Part shown: positions 17,347 to 25,881 of the stretch, piece after piece
Numbering within the stretch: position 1 is the first letter of the stretch
Layout: each line of letters starts with the position of its first letter
DNA from: an uncultured Flavobacteriales bacterium
GTDB lineage: Bacteria > Bacteroidota > Bacteroidia > UBA10329
Length of the DNA stretch: 32,924 nt
NCBI GenBank assembly: GCA_937900875.1
Contig: CALCGD010000239.1
Span: 1 to 32,924, forward strand
Reading direction: 5' to 3'
Notes under the pieces: generated by a model
What the model was told of the DNA's origin: nothing
What the model saw: only the letters and a program-made list of their open reading frames with translations
Database searches by the model: none
Position numbers and translations under genes: made by a program

Positions 17347-17727
17347 ATGGATTCAATTTTAATAGAAGGAACACCAAAAACCCCGAACGTAAGTTTTGAC
17401 CATAATAAAGGAGCTTTGCTTCTTAAGGGACGGTCTATTCCAGAAAACTCAATTGAGTTTTACAAACCGTTAGTCGACTGGCTTGAGGCTTATTCGGCTA
17501 ACCCGCAATCAAAAACGGTATGTGATATTCAATTAGAATATTTCAATACCAGTTCATCCAAGTGTCTATTGGACTTGTTCAAGAAAATGGAGAACATGAG
17601 CAAAGGCGGTAGAGAGATTGTCATTAACTGGTACTACGAGGAAGATGATGAGGATATGCTTGAGGCAGGAGAAGATTACCAGAGTATTATAAATGTGCCT
17701 TTCAAAATGATTGAAATGCAGGAATAA
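17347..17727 (+). CDS. SiaC family phosphoprotein (DUF1987)
   Basis: A 126-residue single-domain protein of the DUF1987/SiaC family. The family's phospho-acceptor motif is visible as YFNTSSSKCLLDLF. Thr68 falls at the same position as the Thr that SiaB phosphorylates in P. aeruginosa SiaC, by my memory of that work. It resembles the anti-sigma-factor antagonist (STAS-like) partners that switch on and off by phosphorylation. The acidic stretch EEDDEDMLEAGEDY near residues 98-111 is also typical. It would be the substrate of the kinase encoded 16 bp upstream; its downstream effector is unknown here. A terminator follows the stop. Confidence 0.88.
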   Translation: MDSILIEGTPKTPNVSFDHNKGALLLKGRSIPENSIEFYKPLVDWLEAYSANPQSKTVCDIQLEYFNTSSSKCLLDLFKKMENMSKGGREIVINWYYEEDDEDMLEAGEDYQSIINVPFKMIEMQE

Positions 17728-17755
17728 TTTTGAGTAAAAACTTTTCTACCAAAAA

Positions 17756-17781
17756 AAAGCCTTCCAATTTGGAGGGCTTTC
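17756..17781. terminator. bidirectional terminator between SiaC and the M43 protease gene
   Basis: A 12-bp stem with one G-T pair (AAAGCCTTCCAA with TTGGAGGGCTTT, about 17757-17781) is flanked by an A-tract on the left and T-rich sequence on the right. It lies in the 80-bp gap between two convergent genes and can serve both. Confidence 0.75.
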
Positions 17782-17807
17782 TTGTTACCAGTAAAATGGA
17801 AGATCTA

Positions 17808-19109
17808 CTACAATATGCTGACTCGTTTTGTTACCATGCCTTCTAAAAACTGAAGTTTTAGCACGTAAATACCAGGTTTAGCACTCATCCGAAACGGATA
17901 TTCCTCTTCAAATAGTTGAATCAACCTTCCATTTAAATCAAATAATCTTGATTGAGTAAGATGTAAATCCGATGAATATTTCAGGTGTACTACTCCTTCG
18001 GTTGGGTTTGGAAAAACTGAAACCATCGAATTGGCTAATTCCAAATCCTCAATTCCTGATGGACTTACTGATCCGTCTGCCAAATCAACCCGTGCGGTTT
18101 CCAACATGCTCCGCATTATTCCGACCTGATTGGCAGTAAATAGGTTCATGCATTGGTCCTGTGCATAATCCATGTAATTCTCAATCATATCAGGATAATC
18201 GACAGGGGTATCTACACAAGTATTGTTGTTGAAATTGCAAACCTGAGCCGCATTGGACGCTGCATTTGGCGTGTCATCCAATCCATCATCTTCTGTGCAA
18301 CCATCAAAAAAAGCGTCTCCCCAAATGTGTCTTAGTCCGAGATAATGACCAACCTCATGTACTGCAGTTCTGCCTCTATCTGCAACGCTTAATGGCCCTG
18401 TGGCTAAAGGGTTTCCGTCTCCAAAAACTTCAAAATGAATAACTACACCTTCCAATTCTGGTGATGGAGCCGAATTGTTTTGCGGCCAATTGGGCGCTGA
18501 TGCTGGTGGATAGGCAAAGCCAAATATTTGGAAAATGCCACCAGTACCAATTAAGTCACAAACCCAAATATTAAGGTATTCATCAGTATCCCAAGAAGCA
18601 ACTCCGCCAAGGCTACTTTGCTTTACGTCATCTAATCCATTCCCTAAGAAGTCAGGGGCAAAATCAGTTCGCGTTACCTGAGTCCGAGTAATTCCTCCTG
18701 TAGGACTTCCATTTGGATCTGTTCCGGCTAAATAAAACTGAATACCAGCGTCAGCAGCTACTGGAAGAAATTCCGCCCGAGTATCAGTTGTATCATCATT
18801 TAATCTTCTGTAGTCTTTGTTCAATCTTGCAATTTGAGCATGAACTAAAGCATCAGAAATATTTTCTTCTGGCGTGTTGTATACAATATGCACGACCACT
18901 GGCACCATATAAATTGGGCTTGGCTCGTTCACATCTTTCTGAGAGGCATGCTGTTTTGCGCTATTGAAAGTATTCTGCACAGCTTTAGAATAACCAGCTT
19001 GTTCTGCATTCCGCAATTCAATAGCCTCAACCGAACCGCAACGCTGATAATCTTGTGCAAAAAGTGCCGAGGATAATAAAAGTCCTATTGCAGTGAATCC
19101 TATTTTCAT
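17808..19109 (-). CDS. secreted M43 (pappalysin-type) zinc metalloprotease with T9SS sorting domain
   Basis: A 433-residue exported protease. Residues 1-19 (MKIGFTAIGLLLSSALFAQ) are a signal peptide. The catalytic zinc motif HEVGHYLGLRH gives H251, E252, H255 and H261, with the Met-turn NYMDY at M313. Paired Cys in the DDGLDDTPNAAS region and around VCNFNNNTC are typical of the metzincin family M43. A C-terminal domain begins at about 350 with VFPNPTEGVVHLKYSS and ends GIYVLKLQFLEG...VSIL, the type A T9SS signal, so it is expected at the cell surface or secreted. Its substrate is unknown. The start abuts the stop of the PNP gene upstream. Confidence 0.93.
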   Translation of the reverse strand: MKIGFTAIGLLLSSALFAQDYQRCGSVEAIELRNAEQAGYSKAVQNTFNSAKQHASQKDVNEPSPIYMVPVVVHIVYNTPEENISDALVHAQIARLNKDYRRLNDDTTDTRAEFLPVAADAGIQFYLAGTDPNGSPTGGITRTQVTRTDFAPDFLGNGLDDVKQSSLGGVASWDTDEYLNIWVCDLIGTGGIFQIFGFAYPPASAPNWPQNNSAPSPELEGVVIHFEVFGDGNPLATGPLSVADRGRTAVHEVGHYLGLRHIWGDAFFDGCTEDDGLDDTPNAASNAAQVCNFNNNTCVDTPVDYPDMIENYMDYAQDQCMNLFTANQVGIMRSMLETARVDLADGSVSPSGIEDLELANSMVSVFPNPTEGVVHLKYSSDLHLTQSRLFDLNGRLIQLFEEEYPFRMSAKPGIYVLKLQFLEGMVTKRVSIL

Positions 19110-19931
19110 TTATAAGCTAGCTATCAATTCCTTCATAATAAGTGTCATTTTCGGTTCTGCCTTTGCGGCAACCTCGATTACGTCTTCATGCGTCACTTTC
19201 ACAATTTTACCAGGCACGCCTAGATCAGTAATAATCGAAACTGCAAAGCATCTCATTCCCCCATGTCGACCAGCAATCACTTCTGGTACTGTGGACATTC
19301 CTACAGTATCAGCTCCTATGTTCCTAACATACATATACTCAGCAGGCGTTTCTAAGCAAGGACCACTTAATCCAGCATAGATTCCAACTTGAACTGGAAT
19401 TCCGTTGGCTGCAGCAATTTGCTTTGCCTTGGCTATTAGGCCTTTATCGTATGCCTCGCTCATATCTGGGAAACGTGGCCCTAACTCTGGGTAATTTTTA
19501 CCCATAAGCGGGTTTGTAGGGAACAAATTAATGTGATCACTTAAAATCATTAAATCTCCAATTTCATAATCGGGGTTTACTCCGCCACTGGCGTTAGAAA
19601 CAATTAGGTCGTTCATTCCAAGCTGCTTCATTACTCTTACAGGGAATGTGACCTCCTTCATGTCGTAACCTTCATAGTAATGGAATCGTCCTTGCATAGC
19701 CATCACTGACTTGTTGCCAAGCTTTCCAAAAATCAACTTTCCTGAATGCCCTTCTACTGTAGAAACCGGGAAATTTGGAATCTCTTCATACGGCACAACG
19801 TGTTCGGCAGAAATCTCATTTACCAGTCCACCAAGACCAGTACCAAGAATAATTCCGACCTCTGGAGAACATCCTGTGCGTTGCCTTAAATAAGCTGCGG
19901 TCTCCTTAATTTTTTCAAGCATGTTTTCCAT
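19110..19931 (-). CDS. purine-nucleoside phosphorylase (PNP family I, trimeric type)
   Basis: A 273-residue enzyme that phosphorolyses inosine and guanosine to the free base and ribose-1-phosphate in purine salvage. GIILGTGLGGL (26-36) and the phosphate site TVEGHSG (58-64) are present, then MQGRFHYYEGY with R82 and H84. ASGGVNPDYEIGDLMILSDHIN and GADTVGMSTVPE are also family signatures. These match the PunA/PNP-I low-molecular-weight class rather than the hexameric DeoD class. It overlaps the upstream lpxK by 17 bp and abuts the M43 gene downstream, so the three form a compact minus-strand unit although their functions are unrelated. Confidence 0.93.
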   Translation of the reverse strand: MENMLEKIKETAAYLRQRTGCSPEVGIILGTGLGGLVNEISAEHVVPYEEIPNFPVSTVEGHSGKLIFGKLGNKSVMAMQGRFHYYEGYDMKEVTFPVRVMKQLGMNDLIVSNASGGVNPDYEIGDLMILSDHINLFPTNPLMGKNYPELGPRFPDMSEAYDKGLIAKAKQIAAANGIPVQVGIYAGLSGPCLETPAEYMYVRNIGADTVGMSTVPEVIAGRHGGMRCFAVSIITDLGVPGKIVKVTHEDVIEVAAKAEPKMTLIMKELIASL

Positions 19932-20931
19932 ACGATAATATCATTTTGTCAAATTGCGCTGCTGTGGTTTCGTTGAAAACAACATCCACAGGTAAATAGA
20001 ACACCGGAATTTGATCTAGTTGGTTTAAAAGATTAGAATTTACAAGCCGAGCAGCATCCTTTTCTGTAGTAACAATAGCCATCTCAGCCGCACCAAAACT
20101 ATTATATTTTTCTTGCAGCCGTTGAAGATCACTAGTGGTATAATTATGATGATCTCCGAATTGTAGGTGGCCCGATATTTTAAAATTCTTGGATGCAGTT
20201 TGTTCGAATCTTTCAGAATTGGCTATTCCTGAGAACAGCAACACCGATTTTATGTCATTCAGATTTCTTCGTTCTCCCGAAATCCAATTCAATTCACCAG
20301 ATTCCATACTGGATTGAAATACGTTTCCATTAAAATTAGCGAGAGCTTGCCTGTGCAAATTGCTAGAAACTACGACAGCTTCAGCTCTACGCAGTCCTAG
20401 CAAAGATTCTCTTAAGGTACCCACCGGCAACAAATAATTGTCTGACAGAGATTGTTTAGAAGATGCCGTAAGAATATTGAGTTTTGGTTTAATCCAACGA
20501 TGTTGAAAACCATCATCCAACAAGATTACATTCAAACCACCGTGCAATTCAATTAATTTCCTTACCCCTTCCACCCTATTCTCGCAAACTGCAACCGTAA
20601 CATTAGGAAACCGAAGTTTAGCTTGTATTGGCTCATCACCAACTTCTTGCGCGGCACAATCCTGATCAACTAGCCTAAATCCTGAGGTTTTCCTTCCGTA
20701 TCCACGACTTACAACAGCTACCTCTAAGCCATTTTCAGTCAACACTTTAAGCGTATACAAAATCAAAGGAGACTTACCTGTACCACCAACTTCGAGATTG
20801 CCAACACAAATAATCGGCACTTCAAACTCTTCGGATTTCAGCAATCCAAAATCGAATAATTTATTTCTAATAAAGACACCAAGCCCATAGAGAAACGCAA
20901 AAGGCCATAAAAAGTGACGGTACCAAGGCAT
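19915..20931 (-). CDS. lpxK: tetraacyldisaccharide 4'-kinase
   Basis: A 338-residue inner-membrane-associated kinase that phosphorylates the 4' position of the lipid A precursor, the sixth step of the Raetz pathway. The N-terminus has the hydrophobic segment HFLWPFAFLYGLGVF. The P-loop GNLEVGGTGKSP is at 44-55, SRGYGRK at 79-85 and LLDDGFQHR near residue 140, all diagnostic. It lies upstream of the PNP gene with a 17-bp overlap and is divergent from the Nif3-like gene. Together with lptD and the GT9 gene it supports an LPS-bearing Gram-negative envelope. Confidence 0.96.
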   Translation of the reverse strand: MPWYRHFLWPFAFLYGLGVFIRNKLFDFGLLKSEEFEVPIICVGNLEVGGTGKSPLILYTLKVLTENGLEVAVVSRGYGRKTSGFRLVDQDCAAQEVGDEPIQAKLRFPNVTVAVCENRVEGVRKLIELHGGLNVILLDDGFQHRWIKPKLNILTASSKQSLSDNYLLPVGTLRESLLGLRRAEAVVVSSNLHRQALANFNGNVFQSSMESGELNWISGERRNLNDIKSVLLFSGIANSERFEQTASKNFKISGHLQFGDHHNYTTSDLQRLQEKYNSFGAAEMAIVTTEKDAARLVNSNLLNQLDQIPVFYLPVDVVFNETTAAQFDKMILSYGKHA

Positions 20932-20988
20932 CGGTCGAAGATAGCAAGTAACCCCGCTTTCTTCTTAATATTGCTTCAAATCTCTACT

Positions 20989-22083
20989 ATGAAGGCATCT
21001 GAAGTAATTGAATTTTTGGAAGGACTGGCTCCACTTTCTTTGCAAGAAGGCTATGACAACTCTGGACTTATTGTAGGGGATTCTGCCACAGAAGTGACTG
21101 GAATTATGGTTAGTCTTGACTGTACAGAGGATGTGATTGAAGACGCAATTTCGCAAGGTTGCAACCTAATTGTGTCTCATCATCCAATCGTTTTTGGTGG
21201 GTTGAAAAAATTCAACGGTAAAAATTATGTGGAGCGCACAGTCATTAAAGCCATTAAAAACGATGTCTTATTGTATGCTATTCACACCAATTTAGACAAT
21301 GTATTTGACGGGGTTAACCTGAAAATTTGCGAGAAAATTGGGCTAAAAAACACGCGTATTCTCAGCAGGAAAAAGGGACTACTCAAAAAAGTGGTGACGT
21401 ACGTTCCTCATGAACATGCTAAAAAAGTAAGAAGCTCAATGTGCAATGCAGGAGCTGGCGGCATTGGTAATTACGACCAGTGCACCTTTAATACTCCTGG
21501 TATTGGCACATTTAGAGGAAACGAAAAGACAAACCCATTTGTTGGAAAAAAAGGTGAAATCCACTCTGAAAATGAAATTCGGATTGAAGTCATTGTACCA
21601 GACTATCAGTTAAAAAATGTGCTTAACGCTATGCGAATGGCACATCCCTATGAAGAGGTCGCGTTTGATATTTTCAGCATGGATAATGTTTGGAAAGAAG
21701 TTGGTTCAGGAATGATCGGTGATTTAGCTGAAGAAATGGATGCACTAGAATTTCTGAAGTCGCTGAAAGAGACAATGAACACCGATTGCGTTAGATACAC
21801 CCTCCCGCATCGAGAAAAAGTAAAACGAGTTGCAGTTTGTGGGGGATCTGGTAGTTTTCTTCTTCCTAATGCCTTGGCTGAAAAAGCAGACATTTTCATT
21901 ACTGGTGACTTCAAATATCATCAGTTTTTTGACGCAGAAAACAGCATAATAATTGCGGATATCGGGCACTACGAAAGCGAACAGTTTACGACTGAACTTT
22001 TAGCTGAAAAACTGGCGAAGAATTTTCCTACCTTTGTGCCCCGTTTGACAAGGGTAAAAACAAACCCAATCAATTATTTATAA
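20989..22083 (+). CDS. Nif3-like dinuclear metal centre protein
   Basis: A 364-residue protein of the Nif3/YqfO family, often hexameric with a dinuclear metal site. The conserved metal-binding residues are in VSHHPIVFGGLKK (H64, H65) and HTNLDNVFDGVN (D103), and in ITGDFKYHQFF and DIGHYESEQF near the C-terminus. The middle (about 125-230, including GNYDQCTFNTPGIGTFRGNE and VLNAMRMAHPYEEVAFDIF) is the CutA-like insertion seen in the longer family members. The best start is the ATG at 20989; an earlier in-frame ATG at 20914 would overlap lpxK and adds a non-conserved stretch. Its function is disputed (a GTP cyclohydrolase-like activity and regulatory roles have been proposed). A zinc-ribbon gene follows by 3 bp. 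Confidence 0.92.
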   Translation: MKASEVIEFLEGLAPLSLQEGYDNSGLIVGDSATEVTGIMVSLDCTEDVIEDAISQGCNLIVSHHPIVFGGLKKFNGKNYVERTVIKAIKNDVLLYAIHTNLDNVFDGVNLKICEKIGLKNTRILSRKKGLLKKVVTYVPHEHAKKVRSSMCNAGAGGIGNYDQCTFNTPGIGTFRGNEKTNPFVGKKGEIHSENEIRIEVIVPDYQLKNVLNAMRMAHPYEEVAFDIFSMDNVWKEVGSGMIGDLAEEMDALEFLKSLKETMNTDCVRYTLPHREKVKRVAVCGGSGSFLLPNALAEKADIFITGDFKYHQFFDAENSIIIADIGHYESEQFTTELLAEKLAKNFPTFVPRLTRVKTNPINYL

Positions 22084-22086
22084 AAC

Positions 22087-22854
22087 ATGGCGACTAAAAA
22101 AGCTACAGCAGGTTCAGATTTTACAGTTGAGGAAAAACTGAAAGCGCTTTTCAATCTTCAGACGATTGATTCTGAAATTGACAGAATAAGAACTATTCGA
22201 GGCGAACTTCCTTTGGAGGTTCAAGACCTAGAAGACGATATTGCAGGTCTTGAAACAAGATTGCAGAATCTTACCGATGAGGTGAATGCTTTCGAGGATG
22301 CAATCGTACAGCGTAAGAATATGATTACTGATGCTCTTACGGCCATCAAAAAATATGAGACACAACAAGGGAAGGTTAGAAACAACCGTGAATTCGATTC
22401 TTTGAATAAAGAAATCGAATTTCAAAACTTGGAAATTCAGTTGTGTGAAAAGAAAATGAACGAATTCAAGGCTAACATTGAAGCTAAGAATGAGTTAATT
22501 GAAGTAGCAAAAAACAACTTTTCAGAACGTCAGAAAGACCTTGAAGCAAAGAAAGCTGAGTTAGATTCAATTATTTCTGAAACCGAAAAGGATGAGGCAA
22601 AATTGACTAAGCAATCAAAAGCTGCTGAAAAGGTAATTGAAGACCGATTAATTACGGCATACTCTAGAATTAGAGAAAACGCAATTAATGGTTTGGCAGT
22701 TGTGAAAATTGAAAGAAGTGCTTGCGGAGGATGTTTCAATAAAATTCCACCTCAAAGAGTTCTTGATATCAGCCTTAGAAAGAAAATTATTGTATGCGAA
22801 CACTGCGGACGCGTACTAGTTGATCCTGCAATTGACGGAGTTGTAGAAGATTAG
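22087..22854 (+). CDS. zinc-ribbon coiled-coil protein (DUF164/zf-RING_7 type)
   Basis: A 255-residue protein. Residues about 15-200 form a long helical coiled coil with heptad character (EKLKALFNLQTIDSEIDRI, LEDDIAGLETRLQNLTDEV, AKKAELDSIISETEKDEAKL). The C-terminus is a Cys4 zinc ribbon: CGGC at 213-216 and CEHC at 237-240. This is the layout of the widespread DUF164 family (CT398 in Chlamydia), which often lies next to Nif3-like genes, as here with 3 bp between. Its molecular role is not settled; nucleic-acid or protein binding is expected. A terminator lies just after the stop. Confidence 0.92.
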   Translation: MATKKATAGSDFTVEEKLKALFNLQTIDSEIDRIRTIRGELPLEVQDLEDDIAGLETRLQNLTDEVNAFEDAIVQRKNMITDALTAIKKYETQQGKVRNNREFDSLNKEIEFQNLEIQLCEKKMNEFKANIEAKNELIEVAKNNFSERQKDLEAKKAELDSIISETEKDEAKLTKQSKAAEKVIEDRLITAYSRIRENAINGLAVVKIERSACGGCFNKIPPQRVLDISLRKKIIVCEHCGRVLVDPAIDGVVED

Positions 22855-22881
22855 TAAATCAATTTTGGTTTAAAAATTGAA

Positions 22882-22909
22882 GGGGATTCGGAATGAATCC
22901 CCTTTTTTT
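22882..22909 (+). terminator. rho-independent terminator after the zinc-ribbon gene
   Basis: GGGGATTC (22882-22889) pairs perfectly with GAATCCCC (22895-22902) around a 5-base loop and is followed by seven T (22903-22909). It ends the nif3-like / zinc-ribbon unit. The ATG proposed for the next gene (22893) lies inside this hairpin, which casts doubt on that start. Confidence 0.85.
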
Positions 22910-24392
22910 GTACAAGACTTTGAGACTACTGCTCACCATAACTTTAATTCTAGGCTTGTTGGTGCCGCTTACGGCACAGCACTTCACTGTCAATTCTAAG
23001 TTCGAAGAAAGCTATGCTCTACTTCTCAACTTAGAATTTGAAAAAGCTGACAAACTCATTAAAGAGTTAAAGGTTGAGGACCAAAGCAACCTAGCATCTT
23101 TTTATCTCGAAGACCTTTCAGACTTCCTGTTTATAGTAGTATCCGAAAACCAGGTTGAATTTGAAAAGAGGAAAGATCAACGGTCTGAAAGGCTTAGCCA
23201 ATTATCTAAACTCCCAAACAATTCTCCTTACAAACTATTGGCCATTGGAGAAGTGCATTTACACTGGGCCTTTTCCAAAATGAGATTTGGAGAATACTTA
23301 AGTGGTGCTAGAGATATAAATAAGGCGTTTCATGCGCTTGAAAGCAACGTTCAGAAATTCCCCGACTTTCTTCCTACATACAAAAGCATGGGGCTCTTAC
23401 ATACGCTTATTGGCACAGTTCCCGAGAATTACCGCTGGGCCACAAACCTAATGGGAGTGGATGGTACGATTGAACAGGGCGTGTTAGAAATGGAATCGGT
23501 AATTCAAAAATCTGAAGTAAAAAAAGAGCTTCAAAATCTGAGAAAAGAGACGCTATTTCTTCTAACATTTCTACACATTAACCTGTTAAATGATAGCGAA
23601 GCACTGCTAAAGTATCAGCAACATTTGCAGAGTGAAAATGGTCCCCTCATGGACTTCGCCAAGGCAAGCTTACTTAAAGAACTAGGGAAAACGGATGATG
23701 CCATTCTTGTTTTAGAGAGCAATTCAACTGCCACGAAACTGTTCCCGTATTTGAATTTTCTCCTTGGTGAAATGAGGCTTTCAAAAATGGATAAGAATGC
23801 CGATCAATCCTTAATAGAATACACAAAGTCCTTTCAAGGAAACAGTTACCTGAAAGCTGCTTATCAAAAACTTGCGTGGCATGCTTTATTGGTGAAAAAT
23901 GACCCTGCTCTTTATAAAAAGATGATGCAGAAAATTGATGGAATTGGAAATACCATGCTCGATGAAGACAAGGCGGCACAGAAGGAATCTGAAGCTGGAA
24001 AGACACCGCAAAAATCTTTGTTAAAGGCCAGATTGCAGTTTGATGGTGGGTATTATAAAAACGCTTTAGCCACGCTTATTTCCTCAAAAACTGACGGATT
24101 TACCGAAGAGGACCAATTAGAATTTATGTATAGGTTAGGGCGAATTCATGATAGACTTGAAAATCACAAAGAGGCCATTTCTTACTATCAGCTCACGATA
24201 AATACAGGAACGGAAAGCAAGCGTTATTTTGCTGCTAATTCATCTTTGATGCTTGGCCTTCTTCACGAGAGACTAGGGAATAATGAGAAAGCTAAGCAAG
24301 CGTATCAGGCTTGCACAGGCTTCAACAATACTGAATACAGAAACAGTATTAACCAAAAAGCTAAAGCTGGCCTAATCAGATTATCAGATTAA
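22893..24392 (+). CDS. TPR-repeat exported protein
   Basis: A protein of up to 499 residues with an N-terminal signal-like segment (LRLLLTITLILGLLVPLTA) and many helical repeats. The most typical TPR pair is near 415-470 (QLEFMYRLGRIHDRLENHKEAISYYQ and LMLGLLHERLGNNEKAKQAY). The earlier part (SYALLLNLEFEKADKLIKEL, then FLPTYKSMGLLHTLIGTVPE) resembles a group of Bacteroidota TPR proteins with no known function. The start is uncertain. The ATG at 22893 is inside the upstream terminator hairpin. In-frame TTG codons at 22908 and 22920 are alternatives; the latter would give MRLLLTITLILG, a clean signal peptide. The 3' end overlaps the convergent porin-like gene by 4 bp. Confidence 0.8.
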   Translation: MNPLFLYKTLRLLLTITLILGLLVPLTAQHFTVNSKFEESYALLLNLEFEKADKLIKELKVEDQSNLASFYLEDLSDFLFIVVSENQVEFEKRKDQRSERLSQLSKLPNNSPYKLLAIGEVHLHWAFSKMRFGEYLSGARDINKAFHALESNVQKFPDFLPTYKSMGLLHTLIGTVPENYRWATNLMGVDGTIEQGVLEMESVIQKSEVKKELQNLRKETLFLLTFLHINLLNDSEALLKYQQHLQSENGPLMDFAKASLLKELGKTDDAILVLESNSTATKLFPYLNFLLGEMRLSKMDKNADQSLIEYTKSFQGNSYLKAAYQKLAWHALLVKNDPALYKKMMQKIDGIGNTMLDEDKAAQKESEAGKTPQKSLLKARLQFDGGYYKNALATLISSKTDGFTEEDQLEFMYRLGRIHDRLENHKEAISYYQLTINTGTESKRYFAANSSLMLGLLHERLGNNEKAKQAYQACTGFNNTEYRNSINQKAKAGLIRLSD

Positions 24393-25870
24393 AACCTAAA
24401 TCCAACCGTAAATAAGATGTTGTGGTCTAGTGTCACGGTTTCTGCCAATGCAGTATATGCGTCATCATACATTTGGTAGTTGCTTACCGTCCTATTAAGA
24501 TTGTAGCCCAAATCGGTAAAAAACCGCTTCAACCGAAGCCCCAATCCTAGAGAATAACGAGTGTTGTCAAAATTATAAGCTCCCGTAAACGGGTCACCAT
24601 TAATACCAAATCCGCCTCTAATACTTAGCGCCTTAACTCGCCACTCGGTTCCAATTCTAATATTACCGGCCCAATGCAATCTACTTTGTACGTTCGCATT
24701 TTCAGCATCGAAAGAATAATTACGGGACTTTAGTTTGGCCATAGAGTAGTTGACGTATTCATAATCAGCTGATATCAATCCTACCTTACCAATTACGAAT
24801 CCTAAACTTCCAATAGCTCTGAAAGGAGTTTGAAGGTTATAATCGAAAGATCCTTGCATAGTAGATTGTGAATACGTGGTATTGTAAACGTTAGATGTGA
24901 GAACGCTTGTAAACTGCTCATCAATTTCAAAGAATGTTGGCGTGTGAATTGCTCCACCAATTCTCAACCATTTAACTGGTCGATATAATAATCCAAATTT
25001 TACATTGAAACCATTACCACTAGCCTTGAGATAATCTGTTTTTGTGAACGAAGAAAAATCTGCAATAGAATCTTGAGTATCGCTCTCCGTGTAAGCACGC
25101 TCCACCTCATAGCTAATTCTAGGAATTCCAACTGTCGCACCTACGTAGAGGGTATTGCCAAAATTCCCACCAAATGTTACGGCAATTTCTCCCATAGAAC
25201 CCTTACTCAACTCTCTTACTTGCTGGGTTTGCCCATAATTAGGAACCACATTACGCATGTAAGAATCTACAGAACCAGGCACGGTGTCAATTAAGAAAGT
25301 TCCCCAACCGAGATGAGCATTAGTGAGCTCGGCTCCTGGTATTAATTCTGAAGGAATATCCGTATAAACCGTTCCCGAAGAATTTAATTGGCCTACCCAA
25401 CTATCAACAATTGAACTCGTGGTGTTAACGCCAACCACAGAAGTTCTGCGGTTAAAATTTGCAGTTCTATTATATGAAACACCTAAATGGAATGCTTTCC
25501 AGGCCCACTGCTTTTCTTGTGCTTTTTTTCGATTAAATCGTGCAACAAAACCAGCGTTTGCAATATTCAGGTTAATCTTATTATCTGTAGAAGTTGAACC
25601 TAAATAAGTCGCATCGGTATTGGCAGTAAGTATTGAAATAGTAACAGACCCAGTGGTCTTATTGAACACCCCAATTCCAGCTGGATTGACACTCATTGAA
25701 GACATGTCTCCGCCCAAAGCCCCAAATGCCCCACCCATTGCAGAATACCTTGCAGAACCTAGCACATCAACCCGTGAATACCGCAGCGCGTCAAATTCAT
25801 TTTGAGCGTGTAGCTGCATGCTAACGCCAATCGTTAGGATTAACAGAGATACTTTTTTAAACCTTTTCAT
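24389..25870 (-). CDS. FadL/OmpP1-like outer-membrane protein
   Basis: A 493-residue protein with a signal peptide ending at LHAQ (about residue 22). The mature start NEFDALRYSRVDVLGSARYSAMGGAFGALGGDMSSMSVNPAGIG... is characteristic of the OmpP1/FadL/TodX family as found in Bacteroidota. The rest alternates in a beta-barrel pattern (VGATVGIPRISYEVERAYTE, FGLLYRPVKWLRIGGAIHTP), and it ends in Phe (FTVGFRF), the usual last residue of outer-membrane barrels. The family forms channels for hydrophobic compounds; the substrate here is unknown. It starts 11 bp after the Tyr/Gly-rich gene and is probably cotranscribed with it. Confidence 0.87.
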   Translation of the reverse strand: MKRFKKVSLLILTIGVSMQLHAQNEFDALRYSRVDVLGSARYSAMGGAFGALGGDMSSMSVNPAGIGVFNKTTGSVTISILTANTDATYLGSTSTDNKINLNIANAGFVARFNRKKAQEKQWAWKAFHLGVSYNRTANFNRRTSVVGVNTTSSIVDSWVGQLNSSGTVYTDIPSELIPGAELTNAHLGWGTFLIDTVPGSVDSYMRNVVPNYGQTQQVRELSKGSMGEIAVTFGGNFGNTLYVGATVGIPRISYEVERAYTESDTQDSIADFSSFTKTDYLKASGNGFNVKFGLLYRPVKWLRIGGAIHTPTFFEIDEQFTSVLTSNVYNTTYSQSTMQGSFDYNLQTPFRAIGSLGFVIGKVGLISADYEYVNYSMAKLKSRNYSFDAENANVQSRLHWAGNIRIGTEWRVKALSIRGGFGINGDPFTGAYNFDNTRYSLGLGLRLKRFFTDLGYNLNRTVSNYQMYDDAYTALAETVTLDHNILFTVGFRF

Positions 25871-25881
25871 GTCTCAAAACT

